Source: Glutamicibacter sp. B1 (GTDB taxonomy: Bacteria > Actinomycetota > Actinomycetes > Actinomycetales > Micrococcaceae). From it: a DNA stretch of 64,000 nucleotides. Below the pieces are notes generated by a model. The model saw only the letters and a list, made by a program, of their open reading frames with translations, had not been told where the DNA came from and made no database searches. The DNA is taken from positions 1,178,001-1,242,000 of the forward strand of contig NZ_CP125942.1 of NCBI RefSeq assembly GCF_039602135.1, read 5' to 3'. Each line of letters opens with the position of its first letter. Within the stretch, counting starts at the first letter, position 1. The position numbers and the translations under genes are program-made. Below are positions 18,301 through 27,278 of the stretch, piece by piece.

Positions 18301-18789
18301 CGTGACTTTGAAAAGTCGGTGGAGAACTTCGGTGATCTCTCGGTCCTGCACACCCGTGACTACCTCTACGGCCTGACCCCAGGCTTCGAGCATGTCATCT
18401 CGCTGGGCACCGGTGTGCGTCTGCTTGTCAAGCTGGTTTCGGTCTCCGATGCCGACGAAAAGGGTCTGCGCACCGTGGTGGTCACCCTCAACGGCCAATC
18501 ACGCCAGATCAAGGTCCGCGATGAATCGGTGGAATCCACCGTCAAGTCGGCACCTAAGGCTGATCCGAACAATGCCGGTCACGTCGCAGCACCGTTCGCG
18601 GGAGCCGTGACCGTCAATGTGAAGGTCGGCGACCTAGTCGAGGCTGGACAGTCGGTGGCAACCATCGAGGCGATGAAGATGGAGGCAGGTATTACTGCCA
18701 ACGCCTCCGGTGTCGTCACGCAGATCACCTTCGAAGGAACCAGCCAGGTCCAGGGTGGGGATCTGCTCCTGGTGATCGAACCAAAGTAG
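15337..18789 (+). CDS. pyc: Pyruvate carboxylase
   Basis: It carboxylates pyruvate to oxaloacetate with biotin, ATP and bicarbonate, refilling the TCA cycle. The 1150-residue single chain has all domains in order: biotin carboxylase (about 1-450; FEKILVANRGEIAIR, then VAGGGGRGMR), carboxyltransferase (about 540-810; DTTFRDAHQSLLATRVRTRD) and a C-terminal biotinyl domain with EAMKMEAG, biotin Lys near residue 1114. ATG 15337 starts the conserved N-terminus; GTAGGGAC lies upstream. Confidence 0.97.
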   Translation: MFEKILVANRGEIAIRAFRAGYELGAKTVAVYPHEDRNSIHRQKADEAYQIGEEGHPVRAYLDIDEIIRVAKEAGADAIYPGYGFMSENPDLARAAAAEGIKFIGPKADVLELAGNKVAALKTAREAGIPVLESSEPSDDVDFLIAEADRIGFPIFVKAVAGGGGRGMRRVDKREDLPELMGAAMREAGTAFGDPTVFLEQAVLRPRHIEVQILADEHGNIVHLHERDCSLQRRHQKVVEIAPAPNLDESIRQALFRDAVKFAQTLGYQNAGTVEFLVDTVGDRAGQHVFIEMNPRIQVEHTVTEEVTDIDLVQAQMRIAAGESLTDLGISQDSVQVRGWALQSRITTEDPANGFRPDVGTITVYRSAGGSGVRLDGGTIYTGAEVSPHFDSMLVKLTCRGRDYKTAVARARRALAEFRIRGVATNIPFIQNVLGDPQFLVGDVATDFIDSRPDLLTGNESQDRGTKALNYLAHVTVNHPNGERVEGIDPRKKLPAFPGDKSDEPERSPFDGPSKAAVPADGWRQKLLELGPEGFAKALRDSKAVGITDTTFRDAHQSLLATRVRTRDLLAAAPAYAHSVPQLFSMEVWGGATYDVALRFLGEDPWKRLELLRAELPNIPLQMLLRGRNTVGYTPYPTEVTDAFVKEAAAAGIDIFRIFDALNDVSQMAPAIKAVRETGTAVAEVALCYTGNLLDANEKLYTLDYYLNLAQQIVDAGAHIIAIKDMAGLLRPAAATKLVTALRERFDLPVHLHTHDTSGGQLATLMAAIDAGVDAVDVASAAMAGTTSQPSASALIAALEFTDRDPGLSLEAVASLEPYWEAVRALYKPFESGLPAPTGRVYQHEIPGGQLSNLRQQAVALGLGERFEAIESMYASVNAMLGNVVKVTPSSKVVGDLALQLVGSGVAAADFEANPQNYDIPDSVIQFLSGELGNPPGGWPEPFRTKALQGRNVKPRIEDLSAEDSKALNSDSATIRATLNRLLFAGPTRDFEKSVENFGDLSVLHTRDYLYGLTPGFEHVISLGTGVRLLVKLVSVSDADEKGLRTVVVTLNGQSRQIKVRDESVESTVKSAPKADPNNAGHVAAPFAGAVTVNVKVGDLVEAGQSVATIEAMKMEAGITANASGVVTQITFEGTSQVQGGDLLLVIEPK

Positions 18790-18818
18790 CAGTCGCCGCA
18801 CAGTAAAGATCGGGCACC

Positions 18819-18846
18819 GGGGCTCGCAACGATGGTTGCGAGCCCC
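18819..18846 (+). terminator. Stem-loop after pyc
   Basis: GGGGCTCGCAAC pairs perfectly with GTTGCGAGCCCC around a 4-base loop. No T run follows, so terminator strength is uncertain. Confidence 0.6.
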
Positions 18847-18895
18847 TGTGCTCCCCACCAAAGATTCACACCACTGAAATACCTAAGGAGCCGTG

Positions 18896-19438
18896 ATGCG
18901 CGCACCTAAAACTCCCGCCGGGGCAGTGCCGGCCGAAGTAGCAGCACGAGCCAGTCAGGTCGCTGCCGGGCGCGATTCTCTGGGCGTGCTGGTTTTTACG
19001 CTCAGCACCCATTTACCTTTCTTCGAAATCGCAGAGCACTTGGCCGAACAATTTGGCGAGCTTGACGTTCGTGCCGAAATTTCCACCGCTGGCCCACAAC
19101 GGGTTCAGTCGGTTTTGGATGGGAAGTTCAAGGGCATCGATGTACTTGTGGTCATTGGGGAAACCGGGGCCGATGGCGAAGACCAACTGATGGAACTGGT
19201 CCAGTGGCTATTGGCTAACGGGCGCCAGCAGCTGGCTGAGAACCTGATCTTTGCGGTCGTCGACGACGGACGACCAGCGGGGAATCCGGTCTCCTTTAAC
19301 CATGTGGTGCTGCCACGCAGTTATTTTGCCCGGACACAGCAAAGCGGCCTCAGGTTGCCCTGGGCCGCTTCGGCTCGTGAATCGTGGGAGCTGGTTACTG
19401 CAGTTCTGGATTACTCTTTGGGTTTGGGTGCCGAGTAG
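18896..19438 (+). CDS. Conserved hypothetical protein, flavodoxin/NADPH-reductase-like fold suspected
   Basis: 180 residues without a confident family match. It alternates hydrophobic strands and helices (LGVLVFTLSTH, then GIDVLVVIGETGADGEDQLM and NLIFAVVDDGRPAGN) like an alpha/beta nucleotide-binding protein, which is inference only. ATG 18896 is five bases after AAGGAG; the GTG at 18893 is too close. Its end overlaps the end of the convergent fadD gene by 28 bases. Confidence 0.65.
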   Translation: MRAPKTPAGAVPAEVAARASQVAAGRDSLGVLVFTLSTHLPFFEIAEHLAEQFGELDVRAEISTAGPQRVQSVLDGKFKGIDVLVVIGETGADGEDQLMELVQWLLANGRQQLAENLIFAVVDDGRPAGNPVSFNHVVLPRSYFARTQQSGLRLPWAASARESWELVTAVLDYSLGLGAE

Positions 19439-21222
19439 ATCTCTTCAATCAGCTGATCGTAGTCCTTGAGCACCACAGCACGCTTGATCTTCAGCGAGGG
19501 AGTCAAATGACCGGTTTCCTCGGTGAAGTCAGTGGGCACTACGCGGAATGACCTAATAGATTCGGCCTTAGACACCGAAGTATTGGCCTTGGCGATGACC
19601 TTTTCAATGGTTTCCAGAACCTTAGGGTGCGTTGTCAGTTCTTCCAGCGGGGTATTTTTATCCAGCTGGTGGCGTTCGAGCCATCCCGGAAGAGCTTCAG
19701 GATCCAGCGTGACCAGGGCGGCGATGAATGGTCGACCCTCGCCAATGACCACGCACTGAGATACGAGGGCATCGGCTCGAATCTGGTCTTCAAGCAGGGC
19801 CGGAATCACGTTTTTACCGCCCGCAGTGACGATGATTTCCTTCTTGCGGCCGGTGATCTTTAAGAACCCGTCCTCATCTAGTTCTCCGATGTCACCGGTG
19901 CGGAACCAGCCGTCGGTAAAAGCTTCGTCCTGAAGTTCTGGACGATTGTGATAACCACGCATCACACACAGTCCCTTGGCCAGAATTTCGCCATCATCGG
20001 CAATCCGTACAGCATTACCTGGAAGGGGTTTGCCGACGGTGCCGATCTTGATGCGTTCCAGGGTATTGACGGTGATCGGTGCGGTGGTTTCGGTCAAGCC
20101 ATATCCTTCAAGCACGGTGACCCCAATGCCGTTGAAGAAGTGGCCGAGACGCTCACCCAAGGGCCCGCCGCCGGAGACTGCATGGCGAATGTTTCCGCCC
20201 ATGGCCTCACGCAACTTTTTGAACAGTAGTACATCAAAAAGTTTGTGCTTGAGGGTCAAAGTCAGCGGGATCTTCCCAGATTGCTGTGCCTTCGAGTAAG
20301 CGACGGCCACATCGACACCCGCGTGGAAAATCTTGTCTTTGCCGCCGTCTTCGGCCTTGAGCATCGCGGAGTTATAGACCTTCTCAAAAACGCGGGGCAC
20401 GGCAAGAATAAAATTCGGCTTGAAGGACTGCAGATCACCGAGCAAGTTTTTGACATCTGGGGTATGCCCGGTGCGGCACCCTGCGCTCACGTTGATCACC
20501 GAGATGAAGCGTGCGAAAACGTGTGCCAGCGGGAGGAACATGATCGTCGAAGCGCCAGGGTAGACCGCTTGGGGCAGTTCGGCAGCAGCGTTTTCGGCGA
20601 GTTCGACAAAGTTACCGTGGGTCAGTTCGCAACCTTTGGGACGGCCGGTGGTTCCCGAGGTGTAGATGATTGTGGCGATGTCCTTGAGCGTCACCGCTGA
20701 GCGGCGGGCTTCGAGCTGATCGTCGTCGATCTTTTTGCCGTCTTCAGCCAGCTGCTCAAGGCCACCTTCGATCTGCCAAATGTGATCAAGGGAGTCTAGT
20801 TGTTCTTGATGAGCCGCGCGACGCACCACACCTTCGTGGGTTGCCGATTCTAGAACGACCGCCTTGACCTCTGAATCCGCGACGATCCAGGCGACTTGGC
20901 TGGGGGAGGAGGTTTCGTAGATAGGCACCGTGACGCATCCGGCGAACCAGATGGCGAAGTCCACCAAGGACCACTCGTAACGGGTTTTTGCCATCAGTGC
21001 GATGCGCTCACCGGGGTTGATGCCGTTGGCAATGAATCCCTTGGCGATGGCTTTTGCATCTGCGGTGAATTGGGATGCCGTGACATCCTGCCAGGTGGAA
21101 TCGGGGCCAGGTTTTGCGAACAGGGCAGGATTCGCGGCCGAATTAGCGTGGCGTAACAACAGGTCGGTGATATTTGACTGCTGAGGCGTATGGATGCGAA
21201 TTGGCGAGCTGTATTCGCGCAT
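19411..21222 (-). CDS. fadD15: Long-chain acyl-CoA synthetase (FadD15-like)
   Basis: It activates fatty acids to acyl-CoA through an acyl-AMP intermediate. The 603-residue AMP-forming ligase shows TIIYTSGTTGRPKGCELTHG (P-loop), EGYGLTETTAPI, DGWFRTGDIGELDEDGFLKI and the C-terminal GRKKEIIVTAGGKNV hinge. No membrane segment. The pairing with a PlsC-type gene, aroG and pknL nearby mirrors mycobacterial order, where fadD15 sits in the same group. Confidence 0.92.
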   Translation of the reverse strand: MREYSSPIRIHTPQQSNITDLLLRHANSAANPALFAKPGPDSTWQDVTASQFTADAKAIAKGFIANGINPGERIALMAKTRYEWSLVDFAIWFAGCVTVPIYETSSPSQVAWIVADSEVKAVVLESATHEGVVRRAAHQEQLDSLDHIWQIEGGLEQLAEDGKKIDDDQLEARRSAVTLKDIATIIYTSGTTGRPKGCELTHGNFVELAENAAAELPQAVYPGASTIMFLPLAHVFARFISVINVSAGCRTGHTPDVKNLLGDLQSFKPNFILAVPRVFEKVYNSAMLKAEDGGKDKIFHAGVDVAVAYSKAQQSGKIPLTLTLKHKLFDVLLFKKLREAMGGNIRHAVSGGGPLGERLGHFFNGIGVTVLEGYGLTETTAPITVNTLERIKIGTVGKPLPGNAVRIADDGEILAKGLCVMRGYHNRPELQDEAFTDGWFRTGDIGELDEDGFLKITGRKKEIIVTAGGKNVIPALLEDQIRADALVSQCVVIGEGRPFIAALVTLDPEALPGWLERHQLDKNTPLEELTTHPKVLETIEKVIAKANTSVSKAESIRSFRVVPTDFTEETGHLTPSLKIKRAVVLKDYDQLIEEIYSAPKPKE

Positions 21223-21332
21223 CTGTTATTCATCTCCTGAACTATGTGTGACCCCAATTGCAATGTCGGGTAACCCGCATCACATTATATTACTTTACAG
21301 TAACCTACAGATCTTGACGCTCCAAGTTCACT

Positions 21333-21767
21333 TCAGACCTGAGCCCCATCATCTCCCGGATCGCGCTGGGTAGGAAGACGTTTCACCAAGTACGCGATCC
21401 CGGCGATGGTCGCCAAGGCCAAACCAATGACGACAAACGCGGGCGCCGAACGGAAGAACAACACGCACAGCAAGAGCCCGATAGGGCCACCAGCTGCCGC
21501 AGTCCATGCCAGATAGAGTTTCGGATCGCCAGAACCCAGTGCTGCTGGCTCATCTGGAACAAAGGGCTCGTCGGACTCTTCTGGCACATAATCGCGCGGT
21601 CCACTCACGGCACCGGGACCGGTGTTAAATAGCTTTTTGAGCTGGTCGGCGCGTTCTTGAGCGCTCGGTTCACGAGGCGCCTGTGCGTCGAGTTGTTGAA
21701 AGTTTTTCACGAGGTCATCCCAGCGCGGATCTTCGCTTGCCGGGGGAGTAGCATCGGGAGAATTCAT
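21333..21767 (-). CDS. Hypothetical membrane protein
   Basis: 144 residues: a charged, Pro-rich cytoplasmic N-terminus of about 85 residues and two adjacent hydrophobic segments (about 87-107 and 110-128) before a short charged tail. No family recognised. Its ATG overlaps the stop of the hydrolase gene (ATGA), so the hydrolase and this protein are probably co-translated. Confidence 0.7.
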   Translation of the reverse strand: MNSPDATPPASEDPRWDDLVKNFQQLDAQAPREPSAQERADQLKKLFNTGPGAVSGPRDYVPEESDEPFVPDEPAALGSGDPKLYLAWTAAAGGPIGLLLCVLFFRSAPAFVVIGLALATIAGIAYLVKRLPTQRDPGDDGAQV

Positions 21768-22537
21768 CGACTACTACCCGAAGCGCTAGGGGCAGTATGC
21801 GCCGCACCGGAGAAGAAGCGGGCGGACTCATGGAAAATTTTCTCGGCATCGTAATCTAGCGTGGCAACATGTTTTGAGTGCAAGAGCATGTGATGCTCCG
21901 CGAGCGTCCCTGGCTTGAGACCATCGACTAACGCACGCACCGAAGCATCGGAAACGATATTGTCCACGGTGGATCTAAAGAGCTGAACCGGGGCCGTCAC
22001 GAGTTCTAAGCGGGCGCGAGCCTGAGCAAACAGCGCATGCAGCTGAGCCACTGCGGCGATCGGGGTACGCGGATACGCTCCCTCGTCCATTCCACGTTTA
22101 GCAATGTCATTACTGATCGGCGAGATGCTGCGCACTACATGCTTGAGCCAGGGTGTGAACGGTGCCAGGGGAGAATCAACGATCAACCCAGGGTTGACCA
22201 AGGATACTGCCGAAACGTTGCGCCGTGTCGCTAGGTGAAGGGCCAGTGCGCCACCCATTGAGAGCCCTGCAACAGCTACGGACTCGTGCTTGGCAGCCAA
22301 CTCGTCGAAGGCCTGCTCGGTGGCCTGAAGCCATTCGCTGTAGCTGACCGGGATCATGTCCTGCCATTTGGTTCCATGGCCTGGCAACTGTGGCACGGCC
22401 GTTGCGAAGCCAGCCTTGCGCAAATAGTTGGCCCAAGGCTCCATCGCGGTCGGCGATCCGGTGAAACCGTGGATCAGCAAAACTGCCGAACCAGATTGTG
22501 GCTGCTGCTCAAAGTTATTCGCTACATCATTTTTCAT
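21764..22537 (-). CDS. Alpha/beta hydrolase (carboxylesterase / monoacylglycerol lipase type)
   Basis: A 257-residue esterase. VLLIHGFTGSPTAMEPWA gives the oxyanion loop, GLSMGGALALHLA the nucleophile elbow with catalytic Ser, and the late Asp and HSKHVATLDYD region the rest of the triad. The length and motifs fit the Est30-like group acting on short or mid-chain acyl esters. The ATG at 22537 has GGAG eight bases upstream. Next to acyl-CoA ligase and acyltransferase genes, a lipid role is reasonable. Confidence 0.86.
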   Translation of the reverse strand: MKNDVANNFEQQPQSGSAVLLIHGFTGSPTAMEPWANYLRKAGFATAVPQLPGHGTKWQDMIPVSYSEWLQATEQAFDELAAKHESVAVAGLSMGGALALHLATRRNVSAVSLVNPGLIVDSPLAPFTPWLKHVVRSISPISNDIAKRGMDEGAYPRTPIAAVAQLHALFAQARARLELVTAPVQLFRSTVDNIVSDASVRALVDGLKPGTLAEHHMLLHSKHVATLDYDAEKIFHESARFFSGAAHTAPSASGSSR

Positions 22538-22672
22538 GGTGACCACTCCAATTTTCTACGTACACCATCGAGCGTAGTGCACAATTGAAGGGTGCGGACA
22601 GTGTCATGAATACTGAGATCATTCCACGTCCCATTGCAACGCCGCTCCTCGAGGAAAAGGAACTATACCGCC

Positions 22673-23344
22673 GTGCTGTACGACTTCCTGAAGCGATTTG
22701 CTGTTCGGCCGCTGATGAAAATCTTCATTCGCGTAGATCTGCAAGGCATAAGTAATGTTCCTCAGTCAGGAGCGGGAATCTTGGCCTCAAACCATCTCTC
22801 GGTCTCAGACTCCGTGTTTTTGCCCGCAATGCTGGAACGCCCGGTCATTTTCCTCGCCAAGGACGACTATTTTAATGGGAGAGGACTCAAGGGGCGGATT
22901 ACCGCGTGGTTCTTCCGCAACATTAACCAGTTGCCGATGGATCGTTCCGGCGGGCAAAAGTCTGCCGCGTCTCTAGCCAGTGCTAAAAAGGCGTTGGATG
23001 AGGGGAAAATTCTCGGGATCTACCCCGAAGGAACTCGTTCGCCTGACGGTCGGCTGTACCGGGCCAAACTCGGAGTGGCAAAACTTGCCTTGGAGTCCGG
23101 GGCGCCGGTGATTCCTGTGGCCATGATCGGCACCGACAAGCTTCAGCCCATCGGACAGAGCTTGCCACGTCCAGGCAAAATCCAGATCAAGATCGGCAAG
23201 CCCTTGAGTTTTGAGCATCTGGCAGGAAAACATGACGATCCGCAGGCCCTGCGAGCCTGCGCTGATGAGATTCGCCAAGCTATCAATGTGCTCTCGGGGC
23301 AGAGCTACGTTGATATTTACGCGCCACGTAAAGCGCAGAAATAG
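22673..23344 (+). CDS. 1-acyl-sn-glycerol-3-phosphate acyltransferase (PlsC family)
   Basis: It transfers an acyl group to lysophosphatidate or a related acceptor at the membrane. The 223-residue protein has the catalytic NHLSVSDSVF (HX4D) and YPEGTRSPDGRL motifs, and the substrate-binding PVIPVAMIGTDKLQP. The start is probably the GTG at 22673, behind GAGGAAAAGGA. A TTG at 22634 in frame is less likely. Similar in place to Rv2182c. Confidence 0.87.
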   Translation: MLYDFLKRFAVRPLMKIFIRVDLQGISNVPQSGAGILASNHLSVSDSVFLPAMLERPVIFLAKDDYFNGRGLKGRITAWFFRNINQLPMDRSGGQKSAASLASAKKALDEGKILGIYPEGTRSPDGRLYRAKLGVAKLALESGAPVIPVAMIGTDKLQPIGQSLPRPGKIQIKIGKPLSFEHLAGKHDDPQALRACADEIRQAINVLSGQSYVDIYAPRKAQK

Positions 23345-23421
23345 AGCCGAGCTCACAGTGTTACGCGCCGTTGTTACATTCGTCGCTGTGCTTTGCTGAT
23401 GCGCGAAGTAGAATCATCAAG

Positions 23422-24816
23422 GTGAGCGAAGTAAACCGAACCCCATTGCCAGGCTCCTCTGTAGCCGGCCCGGCCACTGATCCGCAACTAGATTTGTGGC
23501 GTGAATTGCCTATTGCCCAGCAGCCAACGTGGCGCGAGCACAAGGACTATCAGTCTTCCATTAACGAATTGGGTTCGCGTCCGCCACTGGTTTTTGCTGG
23601 CGAAGTAGACATCCTGCGTGAACGCCTCGCCGAGGCTGCCCAGGGTCGCGCTTTCCTCCTGCAGGGTGGCGATTGTGCCGAGACCTTTGCTGATGCAACC
23701 GCGGACAAGATTTCCGCACGCGTACGCACCATTTTGCAGATGGCCGTCGTGCTGACCTACGGCTCCTCGATGCCGGTCATCAAGATGGGCCGCATGGCTG
23801 GCCAATTCGCCAAGCCACGTTCTTCCAATGATGAGACCCGAGATGGCGTTACACTGCCGGCATTCCGCGGCGACATCGTCAACGGCTACGAATTCACCGA
23901 GGAATCGCGCGCCCACGACCCGAAGCGAATGGTTCAGGCCTACAACACCTCTTCGGCTACGTTGAACCTGATCCGTGCATTCACCCAGGGTGGCTTCGCC
24001 GACCTGCGTAGCGTGCACTCGTGGAACAGCGGATTCATGGCCAACCCAGCCCACTCTGCTTACGAGCAGCTGGCCGGCGAAATTGACTCAGCCATTCGCT
24101 TCATGGATGCCTGCGGCGCGGACTTCGAAGCGCTCAAGCGCACCGAGTTCTTCGCCTCGCACGAGGCATTGCTGTTGGACTACGAGCGTGCGCTGACCCG
24201 CACCGACTCGCGGACCGGGTTGCCTTATGACACCAGCGGCCACTTCTTGTGGATCGGCGAACGTACCCGCCAGCTGGATCACGCACACATCGATTTCCTC
24301 TCGCGTGTGCGTAACCCTATTGGTGTGAAGCTTGGCCCGACCACGGAAGCCGATGACGCGCTTCGCCTGATCGAAAAGCTTGACCCGAACCGCGAGCCAG
24401 GCCGACTGACCTTCATCACCCGTATGGGTGCGAAGAACATTCGTGAGAAGCTACCAAACCTCGTCGAAAAGGTGACCGCTTCCGGTGCACAGGTCCTGTG
24501 GGTTACCGATCCAATGCACGGCAACACCGTGACCAGCCAGAACGGTTACAAGACCCGCAACTTCGACGCAGTGATGGACGAAGTTCGTGGCTTCTTCGAG
24601 GTTCACGATTCCCTGGGCACCTTCCCAGGCGGCCTGCATGTCGAGATGACCGGCGACGACGTCGCCGAATGCTTGGGTGGCGCCGATCCAATCCGTGAGG
24701 AAGACTTCGACTCGCTCTACGAGTCGGTCTGCGACCCACGACTGAACCACCGCCAGTCCTTGGAGATGGCGTTCTTGGTTTCATCGGCTCTGCAGAGCCG
24801 TAGCCGCAAGCGCTAA
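23422..24816 (+). CDS. aroG: 3-deoxy-7-phosphoheptulonate synthase, class II
   Basis: It condenses phosphoenolpyruvate and erythrose 4-phosphate at the first step of aromatic biosynthesis. The 464-residue chain shows class II features: RAFLLQGGDCAETFAD near the N-terminus, HFLWIGERTRQLDHAH, and LWVTDPMHGNT, with Cys and His metal ligands. The GTG at 23422 has no clear ribosome site but TAGAAT ends seven bases before it, which suggests a leaderless mRNA. Unlike tyrA, it is not in the scp operon. Confidence 0.95.
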   Translation: MSEVNRTPLPGSSVAGPATDPQLDLWRELPIAQQPTWREHKDYQSSINELGSRPPLVFAGEVDILRERLAEAAQGRAFLLQGGDCAETFADATADKISARVRTILQMAVVLTYGSSMPVIKMGRMAGQFAKPRSSNDETRDGVTLPAFRGDIVNGYEFTEESRAHDPKRMVQAYNTSSATLNLIRAFTQGGFADLRSVHSWNSGFMANPAHSAYEQLAGEIDSAIRFMDACGADFEALKRTEFFASHEALLLDYERALTRTDSRTGLPYDTSGHFLWIGERTRQLDHAHIDFLSRVRNPIGVKLGPTTEADDALRLIEKLDPNREPGRLTFITRMGAKNIREKLPNLVEKVTASGAQVLWVTDPMHGNTVTSQNGYKTRNFDAVMDEVRGFFEVHDSLGTFPGGLHVEMTGDDVAECLGGADPIREEDFDSLYESVCDPRLNHRQSLEMAFLVSSALQSRSRKR

Positions 24817-24828
24817 ACCCAAAAAACT

Positions 24829-24860
24829 AAGGCTCGATTCCCGCAAGGGAATCGAGCCTT
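24829..24860. terminator. Terminator between aroG and the PASTA kinase
   Basis: A perfect 14-bp stem AAGGCTCGATTCCC/GGGAATCGAGCCTT with a GCAA loop. It lies between converging genes and can serve both. Confidence 0.85.
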
Positions 24861-24871
24861 TGTCATGCTAG

Positions 24872-27079
24872 CTAGAAAGCGTAGATGGAAATGTCGCTAC
24901 CGTAAATAGCCTGCTGATTCAGTGGTGATTGCAACCGCACGCTCTCGTTCGCCCCTCCAAAGACGCTGTGGAGTTTCACCTGGAACCCAGCAGCTTCCAA
25001 TTCTTCGGTTGCGTCTTGAACGCTGAGCCCCACAACGGAGGGGATCTGCACATATTCAGGTCCCGAAGAGAGGCTGACTTCGACGGCACTTCCGAATTCG
25101 GCGGTACCATCGGCTGGATCTTGTGCAGCGACCAGTCCCTGCTCTATCTGCGAGGAATGAATTTCAGTACCCAGCTTCAACGACAATCCAGCCTCACGAA
25201 GCTTCGCATCAGCCTCCTCTTGGCTTAATCCGATGACGGAGGGAACCTGTACAGGTGCATGACCTTTGGAGACGGTGAGCTTGACGGTGTTCTTCTTCGG
25301 GATCTGCTTCCCAGCCTCAGGACTAGTACCAATTACGGAACCACTATCGACCGATGAGGAGTACTCCTCGGTTGTGCTGACGTTTTCAAAGCCGGCCTTA
25401 GCCAGTGACTTTTTGGCGCTTTCCACCTTCATACCAGCGGTCTGGGGGACATCGAAGAGTTCAGGTCCCTGTGAAACCGTCAGCTCGACACCCTGAAATT
25501 TCATGATGTTCGCACCTGAACTAGGCCGGGAGTCAACCACCCTGCCGACTGCGACTTCGTCATCGTAGACACTGCTAATACGAACCGGGACGCCCTGGCT
25601 ATCCATTTGCGAGATCGCTCGTTCTTGGAGCATGCCATTGAGCGAAGGAATACGTACGATCGTTCCGGGCCCGCGACCAAAGAACCAGCCAGCCGAGGCG
25701 ACCAAAGCCACGATCAAAACCCACATCAAGGTGATGACAAGTTTTTGGGTCCCCGTGCGTGGCTTGCGCAAGCGGTGCGTCGGAATTTGCGCTTCCTTAC
25801 GCCAACGCTTGTTAGCCTGCTTTTGAGCTCTCTTCGAATCACGCGCAGAAAGTGTATTATCGTTGGCTTCCGGCTCGTGAGGGGCCAGATCGTCGCGTGA
25901 ATATGCAGTTGTCGCATTCAACATCGCTGGACCAGACGCGTTAGTGTCTCGCGGTAAGGCCATGGTCGCCTGAGTATCACGTAGGTTGAGAACCTCCGTT
26001 GCATCGTCGGCGGCGATGACAGTAGTAGGTGATTCGCTGACGTCTGCTTCGTCGACCTCATAGTCACCTTCACCAGAGGTGGAATTGAGCGCGAGCCATT
26101 GCTGCTCTCGTTCAAGCTCGCGATCGCGTTGCATGGCATCGAGCCGTTGTTGCAAGGTGGTCGGCATTTGGGTGAAGGTTTTGGGGATGAGATCTGCGAC
26201 CGTCCCCAAAGTTTCGATACCAAGATCCAGCTGTTCCTCGGTGAGGGTTGAATGGATCTGGCGAACTTCTGCCAGCAGGAGAGAGGCGTCCTGAGGGCGC
26301 TTTTCAGGGTCCTTTTCGGTACACCAGCGAACCAGCTCATCTAAGTCTTCTGCGAGACCAGCCACGGCCTGTGAAGGTAAGGGCATGGGCGAATCCAGAT
26401 GGTGCTTCATCATGGCAGCCGGATTCGTCTCAGCATAGGGCAAGGCACCGGTGAGCATCTGATAAATCATGATTCCCACCGCGTAGATATCGCTACGAGA
26501 ATCAGCTGCCGCACCTGAGACAAGTTCCGGTGACACGTGGGACAGCGTGGCCAACAACGTTGCTGACTGGGTGTGTGCACTGGCAGCCCGAGCCAGACCG
26601 AAGTCGGTGAGCTTAATTTCCCCGCTGTCCGCGACCAGGACGTTGGCTGGTTTCATGTCCCGGTGAATGATGCCTTCGCTATGAGCAGCGCTGAGGCCAC
26701 GACAAATTTGCTCCAGCACGCTGAGCATTTGTCGGGGAGTGAATTTCCCACGTTCAGCGATCACCTGGTCGAGGTTTCGTCCGCGGACATACTCCATGAC
26801 CAAGTAAACAAGGTTGTCGCTGACGTTATGATCGCGAATAGAGACGACGTTTGGATGGGTAATATTCGCAGCGATGACGGCTTCCGATTCAAAGCGTTCG
26901 CGCACCGTGGGTTCGCTAGCGAAATTGTCGTTCAGGATCTTTACTACGACGGCCCGATGCAATCGTTTGTCCATGCTGCGGTAGATGCGGGACATTCCGC
27001 CAAGTGCTAGAAGATGGTCGAGCCGGTATCGGCCATCGAGCGTCTTGCCTAGATGTGGGTCTGTCAGGGCTGAGCTCAT
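24872..27079 (-). CDS. pknL: Ser/Thr protein kinase with PASTA repeats (PknL-like)
   Basis: 735 residues. The kinase domain occupies about residues 10-280 (GRYRLDHLLALGGMSRIYRS, VVVKIL, IIHRDMKPANVLV, LTDFGLARA). A juxtamembrane linker of about 170 acidic and basic residues leads to one membrane segment near 450-470, and four extracellular PASTA domains end the protein. PASTA domains sense peptidoglycan fragments or lipid II. Position next to aroG, facing it, matches pknL of mycobacteria; the symbol rests on this synteny. It could also phosphorylate GarA, which is inference. Confidence 0.88.
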   Translation of the reverse strand: MSSALTDPHLGKTLDGRYRLDHLLALGGMSRIYRSMDKRLHRAVVVKILNDNFASEPTVRERFESEAVIAANITHPNVVSIRDHNVSDNLVYLVMEYVRGRNLDQVIAERGKFTPRQMLSVLEQICRGLSAAHSEGIIHRDMKPANVLVADSGEIKLTDFGLARAASAHTQSATLLATLSHVSPELVSGAAADSRSDIYAVGIMIYQMLTGALPYAETNPAAMMKHHLDSPMPLPSQAVAGLAEDLDELVRWCTEKDPEKRPQDASLLLAEVRQIHSTLTEEQLDLGIETLGTVADLIPKTFTQMPTTLQQRLDAMQRDRELEREQQWLALNSTSGEGDYEVDEADVSESPTTVIAADDATEVLNLRDTQATMALPRDTNASGPAMLNATTAYSRDDLAPHEPEANDNTLSARDSKRAQKQANKRWRKEAQIPTHRLRKPRTGTQKLVITLMWVLIVALVASAGWFFGRGPGTIVRIPSLNGMLQERAISQMDSQGVPVRISSVYDDEVAVGRVVDSRPSSGANIMKFQGVELTVSQGPELFDVPQTAGMKVESAKKSLAKAGFENVSTTEEYSSSVDSGSVIGTSPEAGKQIPKKNTVKLTVSKGHAPVQVPSVIGLSQEEADAKLREAGLSLKLGTEIHSSQIEQGLVAAQDPADGTAEFGSAVEVSLSSGPEYVQIPSVVGLSVQDATEELEAAGFQVKLHSVFGGANESVRLQSPLNQQAIYGSDISIYAF

Positions 27080-27200
27080 TTACCGTCTGCACCTGCCTGA
27101 ATTGTGCGCGCGACGTAGGCCAAAGTCACTAACAGATCCTTTCGAACATGAATACTACTTTTAATCTACCTAGCCGAGCTGGAAAAATGCCGGTTAAAGT

Positions 27201-27248
27201 CGAAATCCGCCAGTGGTGTTGACCTCTGGCGGATTTCGTTTGACGTCT
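27201..27248. terminator. Stem-loop downstream of whiB
   Basis: CGAAATCCGCCAG pairs perfectly with CTGGCGGATTTCG around a 22-base loop. It lies between the whiB end and the upstream side of the kinase gene, both on the minus strand. Confidence 0.65.
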
Positions 27249-27278
27249 CGGGTTGCGAGAATTACCTCGAGCGCATAC

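Noticed and set aside
16876..18498. 540-codon minus-strand frame inside pyruvate carboxylase
   Set aside because: Shadow of a highly biased coding region; the plus-strand protein is unmistakable.
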